A stretch of DNA of 64,000 bases from Rhizobium sullae (lineage in GTDB: Bacteria > Pseudomonadota > Alphaproteobacteria > Rhizobiales > Rhizobiaceae). Under the pieces are notes generated by a model. That model had not been told where the DNA came from and made no database searches. It was given only the letters and a program-made list of their open reading frames with translations. This document shows, in pieces, positions 1-8,480 of this stretch. Each line of letters opens with the position of its first letter. The stretch's first letter is position 1. Location: the NCBI RefSeq assembly GCF_025200715.1, contig NZ_CP104143.1, forward strand, positions 744,001 to 808,000, given 5' to 3'. The position numbers and the translations under genes are program-made.

Positions 1-467
1 GGCGCATGATTGACGAAGGTGTCGGGCTGCAGCGCACCGCCTTCCAGAACGATCTGGTGCGGACCGTACTGGGTGTTGTCGCCGCCGAAATATTCGTTGG
101 CGCCCTGCCACGTCACCACGATGTCGTCGGGGCTTTCGGCGGTGATGGAGATGATCTCGGTCGAAAGATAGGCCGCCTGATCTGACAGCGTGCGGATATA
201 GCGGCCCTCGTTATCGAAGACGAAGGTTTCCACCGTTGTGAAGATCTCGGTCCTGCCGTCATTGGTGAAGGTGGTCACGGTAAAGAAGCCGTCGAACACG
301 TCGACCGAAGCAAGATCGACCCAGCCGTAGGGGTAATCCGTATGCGCGGTCCCCGGCCCAAGGACGACGCCGTCCGTTTCCGCTATACTGAAGAGGATCG
401 CATCGGGGCTCTCGTTGTTGACGTCTTCCCATACGCTAAGCTCGCTGCCATTGCTCAAAGTGGGCAT
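1..467 (-). CDS. Partial secreted or structural protein of unknown function (C-terminus beyond window)
   Basis: Reading the minus strand from the ATG at 467 gives about 155 residues with no stop before the window edge. A Shine-Dalgarno GAAGGAA lies 6 bases upstream of the ATG. The protein begins MPTLSNGSELSV and is rich in D, T, F, G and Y with alternating beta-strand character (for example VFDGFFTVTTFTNDG and WQGANEYFGGDN). There is no signal peptide, which fits type I-secreted repeat proteins of rhizobia that carry a C-terminal secretion signal, but no nonapeptide calcium-binding repeat is visible in this part. The function is not recognised; the secreted-protein idea is an inference from composition. 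Confidence 0.6.
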   Translation of the reverse strand, partial: MPTLSNGSELSVWEDVNNESPDAILFSIAETDGVVLGPGTAHTDYPYGWVDLASVDVFDGFFTVTTFTNDGRTEIFTTVETFVFDNEGRYIRTLSDQAAYLSTEIISITAESPDDIVVTWQGANEYFGGDNTQYGPHQIVLEGGALQPDTFVNHA

Positions 468-632
468 CGTATTTTCCTTCGTTGCAGGGAAAGGGAAACG
501 GTTCCGGGACATCTTTACGGAGAGGCAGGATAGCCCGACGCACAGGGTGATCAAGCGCGGCGATCACGCCGACGCTTCCTTCGGCACGCGCGCTCGAAAT
601 CTGGTAAATTTTCTTCCTCGAAAGGAGTGGAT

Positions 633-1252
633 ATGTCCACAAGTGACCGGCAAGCCCATTGGCAGACTGTCTACACGACAAAGGCGGAGACCGAAGTTAG
701 CTGGTACGAGGATGCGCCGGACCTCTCGATGGTTCTGCTGCGCCAGGCCGGGTTGACGTCGGACATGTCCGTCATCGACATCGGCGGCGGGACCTCGCGG
801 TTGGTCGATGCCCTCGTGGCATCCGGCCAGGCCCATGTCAGCGTTCTCGATCTCTCCGCAGCAGCCCTCGAAACGGCCAAGGCGCGGCTGCCGGGCGCCA
901 AGCAGGTGCAGTGGATCATCGCGGACGTGACTGCATGGATGCCCGCCCGCCAATATGACTTCTGGCACGACCGCGCCACTTTCACTTCCTGACGGAGGCG
1001 GCCGACCAGCAGGCCTATGTTCGCGTACTGGCGCAAGCTCTCAGGAACGGCGGCAAGGCCGTGATTGGCACCTTTGCACCTGACGGACCGGAAAGGTGCA
1101 GCGGCCTGCCGGTTGCCCGCTACGATGCCGAAAGCCTGCAGGCCGTTCTCGGCAGTGGGTTCAAGCTCGCCGCAACTTGCCGGCATCAGCATAGGACCCC
1201 ACGGCGATCGGTGCAGCAGTTCCAGTTTAGCACATTCGAGAAGTTTGCTTAG
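633..1252 (+). pseudogene. Class I SAM-dependent methyltransferase, frameshifted
   Basis: The ATG at 633 follows AAAGGAG at 621-627. The first 119 residues show a methyltransferase fold: the SAM loop VIDIGGGTSRLVD near residue 47, an acidic residue at the end of the next strand (VSVLDLS), and YDFWHDRA. The frame then stops at 992. The rest of the family sequence (FLTEAADQQAYV, GGKAVIGTFAPDGPERCSGLPV, SVQQFQF) continues in another frame to 1252. The join is a single missing C near 982 (ACTTTCACTT where ACTTTCCACTT would restore the frame). The usual TPWGS near the C-terminus reads TPRRS here, so other changes may have accumulated. It could be a real pseudogene or a sequencing error. Confidence 0.8.
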
Positions 1253-1403
1253 ATCGCAGCACCCACCGATTTCGCAAGCACGAACGGCCTGCCGGAAAAC
1301 AGCGAAAGCTCTGCGATTTGATCACTTCGCGTGCGGGCTTCGCACCTGCAAGAAAAATGCTGCGACAACGTGCCTGCTGGGCCTTGAAATTCATTAGGGC
1401 AAT

Positions 1404-1422
1404 ATCGAAATGTAATTTCGAT
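1404..1422. promoter_or_regulatory. Short hairpin / inverted repeat upstream of the TetR-like gene
   Basis: ATCGAAAT and ATTTCGAT form a perfect 8-bp inverted repeat around a 3-base GTA loop. It is AT-rich and has no following T-run, so an operator is as likely as a transcript structure. It lies in the gene-free stretch 1253-1564, whose only other visible structure is the palindrome at 1485-1510. Confidence 0.35.
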
Positions 1423-1484
1423 TGTCAGTGGCCGCTGGTTTCGGGGGCGAAAAAGCGCGCTAAAGACGGCGGTCAATCCGCTCG

Positions 1485-1510
1485 AAAGATACCATACGTA
1501 TGGTATCTTT
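1485..1510. promoter_or_regulatory. 26-bp perfect palindrome, probable TetR-type operator
   Basis: AAAGATACCATAC is followed directly by its exact reverse complement GTATGGTATCTTT, so every base of the 26 pairs. The core ATACCATACGTATGGTAT resembles operators used by AcrR/TtgR-type TetR repressors of efflux genes (family knowledge). It lies 54 bases before the earliest start of the TetR-like gene at 1565. A terminator role is less likely: the stem is AT-rich with no unpaired loop. Confidence 0.6.
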
Positions 1511-1564
1511 TCTTGCTCGATACCGCTCGCCGGGCCGGCCTCATAGCCGGTCTGGCTGGAGATT

Positions 1565-2347
1565 TTGCCTGTCGGGATAGTTCGAATGTTGTTCGAAGAT
1601 TCCGGCAATGCCATACCCGAAACACATATTGATGATCGTGTCATGTATAAATCAATCGCCTCCCTGAGCAGTGCGGACAACCCGCGACTCTACAAGGTCC
1701 TTTTCGACCATTTCTCGTCCCTCTACCCGGCAATCGCCAAATCGAGCGCGGCCGAGTTTCACTTGGGGGGCGATCAGACTTTTCGGCTCCTTCGAGGGTC
1801 GAAGGATATCACCTTCGAGATTGTCTATTCCGACATTTCCCGGTTTGCCTCGATCACCCGATCGTTGAATTCACGGGCAAAGAAATACATCAAGGGTTTT
1901 GCTCTTCAGTGGAACACCTCGCGCATCCCGCCTCCACGGGAGCTTCTTCAGCTTCCGCGTCCGCTGGATGAAACGCGGGCTCCCGACGATGTGCTGATGA
2001 TGATCTTCCATCTTGATCAGGCCGACCAGGTCGAAGCTGAACGAAAGATCATGGCATGCATCGGCGCGCTCTATCCCTCCGGTCCGCGATTGCAGGGGGA
2101 CGACTATAACGGCCAAAAAGCGATAGCGCAGCTCGCGGACTGGCTGTCGTTCCAAGACGCAAAACACGTGCTTGACATCGAAGATCCGGACCACGCGGCA
2201 ACGATGCTCATCTCGATGATGTTTGGGGGAATTGCATCCCGCATGACTGCAGGTGGCGGCTTGCCGGACAGATCGAGCCTTATTGGTTATCTCAAGGACT
2301 GCATCCATCTCTTCGTGAGAGGTTGCCGCTATAAGGAGGCCGCCTGA
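1565..2347 (+). CDS. TetR-like regulatory protein without a recognisable N-terminal HTH
   Basis: Up to 260 residues. Starts are possible at TTG 1565, ATG 1586 and ATG 1643; none has a strong ribosome site, so the true start is open. The C-terminal 50 residues (DPDHAATMLISMMFGG, then SLIGYLKDCIHLFVRGC) resemble the last helices of TetR ligand domains. The N-terminal half contains no TetR helix-turn-helix (no AGVSxxTxYxHF-like segment), and I could not find one in any frame upstream. It sits just downstream of a perfect 26-bp palindrome of the kind TetR proteins bind. It may be a divergent or N-terminally replaced TetR relative. The assignment rests on the C-terminus only. Confidence 0.5.
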   Translation: MPVGIVRMLFEDSGNAIPETHIDDRVMYKSIASLSSADNPRLYKVLFDHFSSLYPAIAKSSAAEFHLGGDQTFRLLRGSKDITFEIVYSDISRFASITRSLNSRAKKYIKGFALQWNTSRIPPPRELLQLPRPLDETRAPDDVLMMIFHLDQADQVEAERKIMACIGALYPSGPRLQGDDYNGQKAIAQLADWLSFQDAKHVLDIEDPDHAATMLISMMFGGIASRMTAGGGLPDRSSLIGYLKDCIHLFVRGCRYKEAA

Positions 2348-2571
2348 CCGGAGGAGCCGGACATGGCGCTGCCGACGGCCGTTCACCTTCTTTCGTGAGC
2401 CGCCGTGCGCTTGGCTTTCCTCTGTTGGAATCTCTCTTAGCGGTATCTTGAAGTTGCCCAGGCCCCGGCAATCTTGATGGTGAATCGTGGCTCGGACGGG
2501 CCTGATTGTGGCAAAAATACAACGCCCGCCGGTTCGAGCTTATTTTTGGTACGAAGACGTTTATTAAATAA

Positions 2572-2600
2572 TTGACGGGCTGGCGCATCGCCTGTTCTAA
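2572..2600 (+). promoter_or_regulatory. Candidate sigma-70 promoter of the porin gene
   Basis: TTGACG at 2572-2577 and TTCTAA at 2595-2600 are 17 bases apart. The site is about 120 bases before the porin ATG, leaving a long 5' leader that contains the hairpin at 2683-2700. The rest of the gap 2348-2719 shows no gene. Confidence 0.5.
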
Positions 2601-2682
2601 AGGTCGCGTTGCCGGGGCAAATCGCCCGGTAACTCCTGGCGGACTGAAATTTCAGGGGACCGCATCCATCGCGCTAGCAAGA

Positions 2683-2700
2683 GCCAACCTTGGGGTTGGC
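2683..2700 (+). promoter_or_regulatory. Stem-loop beside the porin ribosome-binding site
   Basis: GCCAACC, loop TTGG, GGTTGGC: a perfect 7-bp GC-rich stem ending 5 bases before the purine-rich AACGGAGA ribosome site at about 2707-2714. In this position it can shape the porin leader, affecting mRNA stability or small-RNA access. That role is inference; the pairing is seen directly. Confidence 0.45.
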
Positions 2701-2719
2701 CTCTGGAACGGAGACAAAA

Positions 2720-3817
2720 ATGAATATTAAGAGCCTTCTTCTCGGCTCCGCTGCTGCTCTCGCAGCAGTTTCCGGTGCTCAGGCCGCCGACGCCATCGTC
2801 GCTGCCGAACCGGAACCGGTTGAGTATGTCCGCGTCTGCGACGCTTACGGTACCGGCTACTTCTACATTCCGGGCACCGAAACCTGCCTCCAGATCGGCG
2901 GCTACCTCCGCTTCGACGTCGGCTTCGGCTTCGGCGATGCACTCGACAACAATTCCTCCGAGGACTGGGATGCCCGCACGCGTGCGCACATCAACGTCGT
3001 CGCAAAGAACGATACGGAATACGGCACTCTCACGAGCGCGATCATTCTTGAATCCAACTTCCGTCCGAATGGTGTAGACAGCGACGCTCGCACGGCTGGT
3101 GCATCTTCCACGTTCGGCGGTTCTCAGAACAGCACGGTCATCGACGAAGCTTACATCGACCTCGCCGGCTTCCGCGTTGGTAAGTTTGCCAACTGGTGGG
3201 ATGACGACTTCTCGGGCGAAACCGACATCATGACGACCCTCGATGGTTCGACGAAGCAGAACTCCATCCGATATCAGTACGACGCTGGCGACTTCTATGC
3301 CGGTATCGCTCTCGAAGAACTCGTTCAGACGGACGGTGGAAACGCCAACAACCTCGGTATCGACGGTTCCATCGGCGGTAAGCTCGGCGGCTTCACCTAC
3401 GCGGTTCTCGGCGCTTACGACACCGACGCCCAGGAAGGCGCCGTACTCGCAAAGGTCGGCGTTGACGTCGGCCCGGGCACGCTCTCGGTTGCCGGTATCT
3501 ACTCCACGGGTCTGGGCGATCAGGGCTTCAACGGCTATTACGACGCCGGCGAATGGTCCGTTGCTGCTCAGTATGCGCTGAAGGCAACCGACAAGTTCAC
3601 GGTCACGCCTGCTGTTCAGTACATCGACAACATCGATGCCGACGCTGACGGCAGCTGGGACAGCGGCAACGAGATTCGCGCCGGCGTTACGCTCGACTAC
3701 AAGATCGTAGAGAACCTTTCCACGAAGCTCACCGCAACCTATGTCAAGGACGACCACGACAACGCGGCGGATCAGGACTGGGTCGAAGGCTTCTTCCGCC
3801 TGCAGCGCGACTTCTAA
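2720..3817 (+). CDS. Outer membrane porin, RopA/Omp2 (Porin_2) family
   Basis: The 365-residue precursor begins MNIKSLLLGSAAALAAVSGAQA with a clear Sec signal peptide cut after AQA. The start is the ATG at 2720 behind CGGAGA, rather than the in-frame GTG at 2690, because it places the signal peptide at the N-terminus. The mature start carries the rhizobial porin hallmark VCDAYGTGYFYIPGTETCLQ followed by IGGYLRFDV, and the last residue is Phe (LQRDF), as in outer-membrane beta-barrels. It should form trimeric general diffusion channels. It is a single transcription unit, with a promoter at 2572-2600 and a terminator at 3865-3892. Rhizobial genomes carry several paralogues, so no definite symbol is given. 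Confidence 0.93.
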   Translation: MNIKSLLLGSAAALAAVSGAQAADAIVAAEPEPVEYVRVCDAYGTGYFYIPGTETCLQIGGYLRFDVGFGFGDALDNNSSEDWDARTRAHINVVAKNDTEYGTLTSAIILESNFRPNGVDSDARTAGASSTFGGSQNSTVIDEAYIDLAGFRVGKFANWWDDDFSGETDIMTTLDGSTKQNSIRYQYDAGDFYAGIALEELVQTDGGNANNLGIDGSIGGKLGGFTYAVLGAYDTDAQEGAVLAKVGVDVGPGTLSVAGIYSTGLGDQGFNGYYDAGEWSVAAQYALKATDKFTVTPAVQYIDNIDADADGSWDSGNEIRAGVTLDYKIVENLSTKLTATYVKDDHDNAADQDWVEGFFRLQRDF

Positions 3818-3864
3818 TCGAAGAGATAAAACTGATCAGCTTGACCTCCGATCAGTTTCGAGAG

Positions 3865-3903
3865 GAGAGCCCGGTATCCCAGCCGGGCTCTCTGTCTATT
3901 GTT
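3865..3903 (+). terminator. Intrinsic terminator of the porin gene
   Basis: GAGAGCCCGG (3865-3874) pairs perfectly with CCGGGCTCTC (3883-3892) around an 8-base loop and is followed by TGTCTATTGTTT. A weaker inverted repeat, AAACTGATC / GATCAGTTT, lies just upstream at about 3829-3858. The convergent TetR gene ends at 3903. Confidence 0.8.
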
Positions 3904-4538
3904 TAGACATACAATCCCTTGGCGAAGATCTTGAGGCTTGAGCGAAGGTAGGCTTTCGTTCGCGTGGCGCGTTCCGCCAAGCCGGTGCCGGCGCGGTCGA
4001 TGCTCAAGCTCCCGAAGACGATGCCGATCAGCATGGTGGCGGCGGCGTCCGCATCGACAACCGTTATGCGGCCGTTTCGCCTCAGCTGCCGGAACCACTC
4101 GGCGAGCTTGGCATGCGCGACGCTGAAATCGTCCCGCAATTCGGCGACCTGTTCCGCCGCTTCCCAGCCGACCTCTATCATGAAGTAATCGTTCATGCCG
4201 GCCGCATCCAGCGCACCATCCTCGTCGATAAAGAAGATACTGGCGAGCCGTTCCTCCAGCGGCAGCTGGTCATCTATTTCCGGTATGAAGAAAATCGAAT
4301 CGCTTCGCGATTTCAGTATATCCCGCAGAAGGTCGGCTTTTCCGTCGAAGAACTCGTAGAAGGTTCTTTTGGAGATGCCGCATCTGGCCGCAATCACGTC
4401 AACCGTCGTATTGATGTATCCGTATTCGATAAAGACATCGCGCCCCACGCCGATGATCTCATCTCGCCGCTGATCAGCGTCCACGCTTTTAGGGCGCCCG
4501 CGCGGCCTCTTTACATTTTCCCCAGCTTTCGAACTCAC
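3903..4538 (-). CDS. TetR/AcrR family transcriptional regulator
   Basis: 211 residues starting at GTG 4538, behind GAGGGATC; no ATG is available nearby. The DNA-binding domain spans about residues 25-70: VFIEYGYINTTVDVIAARCG, then the recognition helix ISKRTFYEFFDGKADLL. A basic patch, KRPRGRPK, precedes it. The ligand domain ends AATMLIGIVFGSLSID. It is divergent from another TetR gene at 4794, with 255 bases between them and no efflux pump or enzyme gene alongside. The target is probably elsewhere or is the neighbouring regulator; this is inference. Confidence 0.88.
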   Translation of the reverse strand: MSSKAGENVKRPRGRPKSVDADQRRDEIIGVGRDVFIEYGYINTTVDVIAARCGISKRTFYEFFDGKADLLRDILKSRSDSIFFIPEIDDQLPLEERLASIFFIDEDGALDAAGMNDYFMIEVGWEAAEQVAELRDDFSVAHAKLAEWFRQLRRNGRITVVDADAAATMLIGIVFGSLSIDRAGTGLAERATRTKAYLRSSLKIFAKGLYV

Positions 4539-4653
4539 GATCCCTCATCGCCTGTATTTTTTATCCCGGCCCCGCACTGATACATGAACCGTCGTGGCGG
4601 GTACAGGCATCCGGACCCTCTCGCCCGCACGCGCCGCCTTTCTCGCCCAGCTC

Positions 4654-4673
4654 ACGCATTGTCACCATTGCGT
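4654..4673. promoter_or_regulatory. Possible operator between divergent tetR genes
   Basis: ACGCA and TGCGT arms flank 10 bases in the 255-bp region between two divergent TetR genes. The half-sites are only 5 bp, so this is a weak candidate noted because of its position. Confidence 0.25.
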
Positions 4674-4793
4674 TACGGCCTCAAGCTTCTCAAAAGAGTT
4701 TGCCCGAAGCAACACAGATGTTATTTTATCCGGCACACATTACCATCGCGCGGAGCACGTTGTGATTGCGTGCGGGGGGGCAAGAGATAGACG

Positions 4794-5405
4794 ATGGAAA
4801 GTTCATACAGGCGCAGGAAGCAGCCGGAGCTGGTCAAGCGGACCCTGATAGACGAAGCGGCAAAACTGGCCGTGCGGGAAGGGCTTGCCTCGGTGACCGT
4901 TCAGGCTGTATCGGACGCTGCGGGCGTGACCAAGGGCGGCTTCATCCATCATTTTCCGAGCAAGAAGGATCTGATCGACGCCGTCTTCGGAGAACTCCTT
5001 GAAGCGATCGATGACGATATCGATACACGCATGGCCAAGGACCCGGAGCCCTATGGCTCGTTCACCCGCGCCTATATCGACTCGGTCTTCGAAAATAACC
5101 TCTGCGCCAAGGGCGGCCAATGGGCGCCCCTGACGATTTCGGCGCTGACGGACCCGTATCTGCGCGATCTCATGGCAAACTGGGTCGAGGAACGGGCGCA
5201 GCGCCACAACGATACCGACGGCGATACGCGCCTCAAGATCGCCCGCCTGGCCGCCGACGGCATCTGGCTTTCCCATCTCTACAAGATCAAAATCACCGAT
5301 GCAAAAAACCTGAGGTCTGAGCTTTTGGCAACCACCGGGAAGCCGGATGCGCAGCACAAGAACGAGGACGTTTGCCCTGATTCAAGCGTGCGCCCTACAA
5401 CCTAA
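4794..5405 (+). CDS. TetR family transcriptional regulator
   Basis: 203 residues from ATG 4794; the ribosome site AAGAGATAG is weak. The HTH is at about residues 28-58: LASVTVQAVSDAAGVTKGGF followed by IHHFPSKKDLIDAVF. The GVTKGGFIHHF form is typical of a TetR subgroup with a TetR_C effector domain, seen here as the W- and D-rich segment 100-180. It is divergent from the TetR gene at 3903-4538. The intergenic region contains ACGCA-N10-TGCGT at 4654-4673, a possible operator. The last 25 residues are polar and probably disordered. Confidence 0.87.
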   Translation: MESSYRRRKQPELVKRTLIDEAAKLAVREGLASVTVQAVSDAAGVTKGGFIHHFPSKKDLIDAVFGELLEAIDDDIDTRMAKDPEPYGSFTRAYIDSVFENNLCAKGGQWAPLTISALTDPYLRDLMANWVEERAQRHNDTDGDTRLKIARLAADGIWLSHLYKIKITDAKNLRSELLATTGKPDAQHKNEDVCPDSSVRPTT

Positions 5406-5482
5406 GTCTAAACCGCCGCCTTCGTTTGCAACTTATTAACCATATTACCTGAACCTTCTCTAATCTACTGGAGGAGCCGGTC

Positions 5483-6916
5483 ATGTATGCGCTGAAGACG
5501 GTGGAGGTCGCCGATGAACCGGAAGGGCACGACGCGGAGGCGTTGCGCCACGTCCTGTCCCGGCTCGCGGAAGAGGCGTCCACGCTCGGCATCGATCTCG
5601 TCGATATCGCCGGCGCCATCCAGGACATGGCGGCGATGTCGGCGCGCCATGCGACGGCATTCGACGACGTGACGCGGACGGCACTTTCGATCGCCGAAAC
5701 GAACCGGGAAGTTGCCGTGTCGCTTAGCGAGACGGACCGCACGACGGCCGAGGCCCGGCACATGCTGAAGGAATCGGCCGGCCGGCTTTCCGGCTCGATC
5801 GAGGAAATCGGTCATATGGTGCGCTCCTCCGAGGAGATCAGCGCCGAGATCAATACCTTTTCGAAATCGCTTGCCGACGTCGACAAGGTTGCCGCCGAGA
5901 TTAGCACCATCGCCCGGCAGACGAACCTTCTGGCGCTCAACGCAGCGATCGAAGCAGCACGCGCCGGCGAGGCGGGCAAGGGCTTTGCCGTCGTCGCCTC
6001 CGAAATCCGCGCGCTGTCGCTGCAGACCTCCAAGGCGACCGGCTCCATCCAGGAAACGCTGGACGAATTGCGCATCAAGATAGACCGGCTCTCGGCGGCA
6101 GGCAGCGGCGCGCGCGAAAGTGCTGCCGGCGTCAAGGACAAGTCGGAAGCGATGCGCGGCGCATTCGGCAACATGGAGCATGTGATCACCCGGATCCTCG
6201 ACAGCTCCACGGTCATGGCAAAGACAACCGAGGCCGTCGACCAGCAATGCGCCGGTTTCGTCGCCCAACTCGGCGAGATGTCCGCCGAAGTGCTGAATTC
6301 CAACGTCAAGCTCCAGCATGCCGCAAAGCGCGTCGACAGCGTCGTCGGCCTTTCCGAGAAGCTGGTGCAGCTGACCGCGAGCGCCGGCGTGGAAACCTCT
6401 GACAGCCTCTGGATCGCCAAGGCGCAAGCCGTGGCAGGCGCGATTTCCGAAGCCTTCGAGCATGCTGTCGTCGAAGGTCGGATTGGCTTCGAGGCGCTCT
6501 TCAACCGCCAATACCGGCCGGTCCCGGGCACCGATCCGGTGCAACTGATGGCGGCTTTCACGGAACTCACTGATCGCCTGCTGCCGCTGATCCAGGAACC
6601 GGTAGCGGCCTCCGACAAGCGTATCGCCTTTTGCGCTGCCGTCGATGAAAACGGCTACCTGCCGACGCATAACCGGAAATTCTCCGAACCGCAGCGGCTG
6701 GGCGATACGGTGTGGAACACCGCCAACTGCCGCAACCGGCGCATCTTCAACGACCGGGTCGGGCTTGCCGCGGGCAAAAGCACCGCACCCTTCCTCGTGC
6801 AGACCTACCGCCGCGATATGGGCGGCGGCAATTTCGTGATGATGAAGGACATCTCCGCCCCGATTATCGTCCGCGGACGGCATTGGGGCGGGCTGAGGCT
6901 GGCGGTAAAGGTCTAG
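5483..6916 (+). CDS. Soluble methyl-accepting chemotaxis protein, signalling domain first and Cache-like sensor last
   Basis: 477 residues; ATG 5483 follows GGAGGAG. There is no signal peptide or membrane helix, so it should act in the cytoplasm. The chemoreceptor hairpin tip is at about 143-180 ([20 protein letters not shown], then [16 protein letters not shown]), inside a long coiled coil (20-320). The C-terminal 140 residues match the rhizobial C-terminal sensor found in MCPs of reversed order: [11 protein letters not shown], then [21 protein letters not shown], and RHWGGLRL at the end. The expected role is to signal to CheA/CheW on binding an intracellular ligand. The gene stands alone, and a TTAACC half-site lies upstream near 5435. 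Confidence 0.88.
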   Translation: MYALKTVEVADEPEGHDAEALRHVLSRLAEEASTLGIDLVDIAGAIQDMAAMSARHATAFDDVTRTALSIAETNREVAVSLSETDRTTAEARHMLKESAGRLSGSIEEIGHMVRSSEEISAEINTFSKSLADVDKVAAEISTIARQTNLLALNAAIEAARAGEAGKGFAVVASEIRALSLQTSKATGSIQETLDELRIKIDRLSAAGSGARESAAGVKDKSEAMRGAFGNMEHVITRILDSSTVMAKTTEAVDQQCAGFVAQLGEMSAEVLNSNVKLQHAAKRVDSVVGLSEKLVQLTASAGVETSDSLWIAKAQAVAGAISEAFEHAVVEGRIGFEALFNRQYRPVPGTDPVQLMAAFTELTDRLLPLIQEPVAASDKRIAFCAAVDENGYLPTHNRKFSEPQRLGDTVWNTANCRNRRIFNDRVGLAAGKSTAPFLVQTYRRDMGGGNFVMMKDISAPIIVRGRHWGGLRLAVKV

Positions 6917-6949
6917 CGTTGCCGCCGCCGCTTGCCCTATACGGGATCA

Positions 6950-7306
6950 ATGAGACTTCGCACCGACATCTTCGTTTCCGCCCTCGTGCGCCGCGTTTTT
7001 GCGCGCGGTGATTTCGCTGCTGTCGAGAAGAAGGGGGCGGAGGCGGCGGGCGCCATCTTCATCCGCCAGCATTTCCGCGACGGGCTCGAAACGCTCTACG
7101 CCCCTGCGCCGCAAAGTTTCTTTGACGAGGAGGACAGCGGCATGCGTCTTTTCGAAATCAGGCTCGAGAAGGCGGAGGCCGAAAAGGTGCGCGAACTGCT
7201 CGATCGCGAGCGAAAGTTCGACCCGGACCTCTGGATCGTCGAACTCGAAGCCGATGACGTCGCGGAGATCGTTCCGCTGGCGGACGAACGGAAGAACCCG
7301 CTTTAG
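6950..7306 (+). CDS. DUF1491 family protein
   Basis: 118 residues from ATG 6950, chosen over upstream in-frame codons because family members begin MRLRTDIFVSALVRR. Further matches are GAIFIRQHF, LYAPAPQSFFDE and the closing block LLDRERKFDPDLWIVELE, all characteristic of this alphaproteobacterial family. It is a small soluble protein of unknown function, 33 bases after the chemoreceptor stop and possibly co-transcribed with it. Confidence 0.85.
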   Translation: MRLRTDIFVSALVRRVFARGDFAAVEKKGAEAAGAIFIRQHFRDGLETLYAPAPQSFFDEEDSGMRLFEIRLEKAEAEKVRELLDRERKFDPDLWIVELEADDVAEIVPLADERKNPL

Positions 7307-7529
7307 ACCTCCGGTCTTCGGTAGCAGTGCCACCAACGTGAGCCCCGCCTGGAATCCGTCACCTTAGGGCAGCTGTCGGCCCAAGCACGAAGCCGCTCGC
7401 GCGGCACTGGCGCCCGTGGTGAGGGGGCAGCAATGATCTGAACGTCGTGCATGTGTGGGTTTGCAGTCCTGGCTCAGGATTGGAGTCTTCTCAATCATCA
7501 GACAGGAGGTTCCCAAGCCCGTAAAGTTC

Positions 7530-8480
7530 CTACCGGCGGCCGACCATCCGGATATCGCGCGCCGGCGGCATCTGGCGCACGGAAGCGGCGGGCTGCTCGG
7601 CCGGCGCCTGGTCTTGCGGCTTGTAGGTATAGCTGTCGGCGCGGCGCCAGGCTTCGACCCGCTGATGGCATTCTTCCGGATCGAGCGCATCCAGTACCAT
7701 CCAGGCGCGGGTCACGTTGTGCTGTGGCTCGGCAAGATGCGGGTACAGTTTTTCCAGCACGAAGACGGTATCGAGAAAGCCCATGCCGAGGCTGGTCAGT
7801 GTCGTTGCGAGCTGCTGGCCGGAGATATCGAGCATGATTCGCTCGGCAAGCCAGCGGCTGGTGGAGAGCGCATCGGCAAGTGCCGTCGCGAAGGGCCCAG
7901 CCTCCCGTGCACGGGCGAAGCGGACGAGCAACGCCTCCTGGATGCCGGACAGCGTGCGCAGTCCGAGGCGGTCGCCGTCGTTGCGTCCAAGATGTCCTGC
8001 AAGACCCTTGATCCTTTCGCGCATCGCCTCTTCGCTGGCGATGCGTTCCGCGAATTCGGCGGCTTCCATCGAGGCAGCGGTCGGCGGCGGCGTAAGCGGC
8101 TCGGCCGGTTCTTCGGAAATGGCTGCAGGCGCACTCTGACGCAGCGCAACGAGGGCGTCGATGACCTTCGGTGAAAGGCTGTCGCGGCTGACGATCGCCC
8201 TGGCATGTGCGGCGCCCTGCGACCGCGCGATAATGATCAGCGTATCGTCGTCGATCGCCTGCGAGGCCGTCAGGAACGGTGCGGCGATCGCGATCGGCTG
8301 GCTACCGATGAAGAGGGCAACCGCCGGCGGCATATTCTCGCACTGGGAAAGTGCTGCAACCGCCTGGCGGCGCGCTTCGTCGGAGGAGGCCTGGAAAAGC
8401 GGCATGAACAGTTCGGCGAACTGGCGCAGCTCGGATCGCGTTGGATGCGCCAATCCTTCGAAGCTGCTGATGGTCGCCAT
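7530..8480 (-). CDS. DUF2336 domain protein
   Basis: 316 residues from ATG 8480 (MATISSFEGLAHPTRSELRQ), preceded by AAAAGGATG. A longer upstream frame exists to 8621 but has no ribosome site. The helical repeat-like region (30-270) has the pattern of the DUF2336 family of alphaproteobacteria, e.g. LFQASSDEARRQAVAALSQC and ATISRDSLSPKVIDAL-like repeats. The C-terminal 60 residues are rich in Q, P and A and look disordered. DUF2336 proteins are of unknown function; HEAT-like helices suggest a protein-binding scaffold. It is a monocistronic gene convergent with the DUF1491 gene. Confidence 0.78.
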   Translation of the reverse strand: MATISSFEGLAHPTRSELRQFAELFMPLFQASSDEARRQAVAALSQCENMPPAVALFIGSQPIAIAAPFLTASQAIDDDTLIIIARSQGAAHARAIVSRDSLSPKVIDALVALRQSAPAAISEEPAEPLTPPPTAASMEAAEFAERIASEEAMRERIKGLAGHLGRNDGDRLGLRTLSGIQEALLVRFARAREAGPFATALADALSTSRWLAERIMLDISGQQLATTLTSLGMGFLDTVFVLEKLYPHLAEPQHNVTRAWMVLDALDPEECHQRVEAWRRADSYTYKPQDQAPAEQPAASVRQMPPARDIRMVGRR

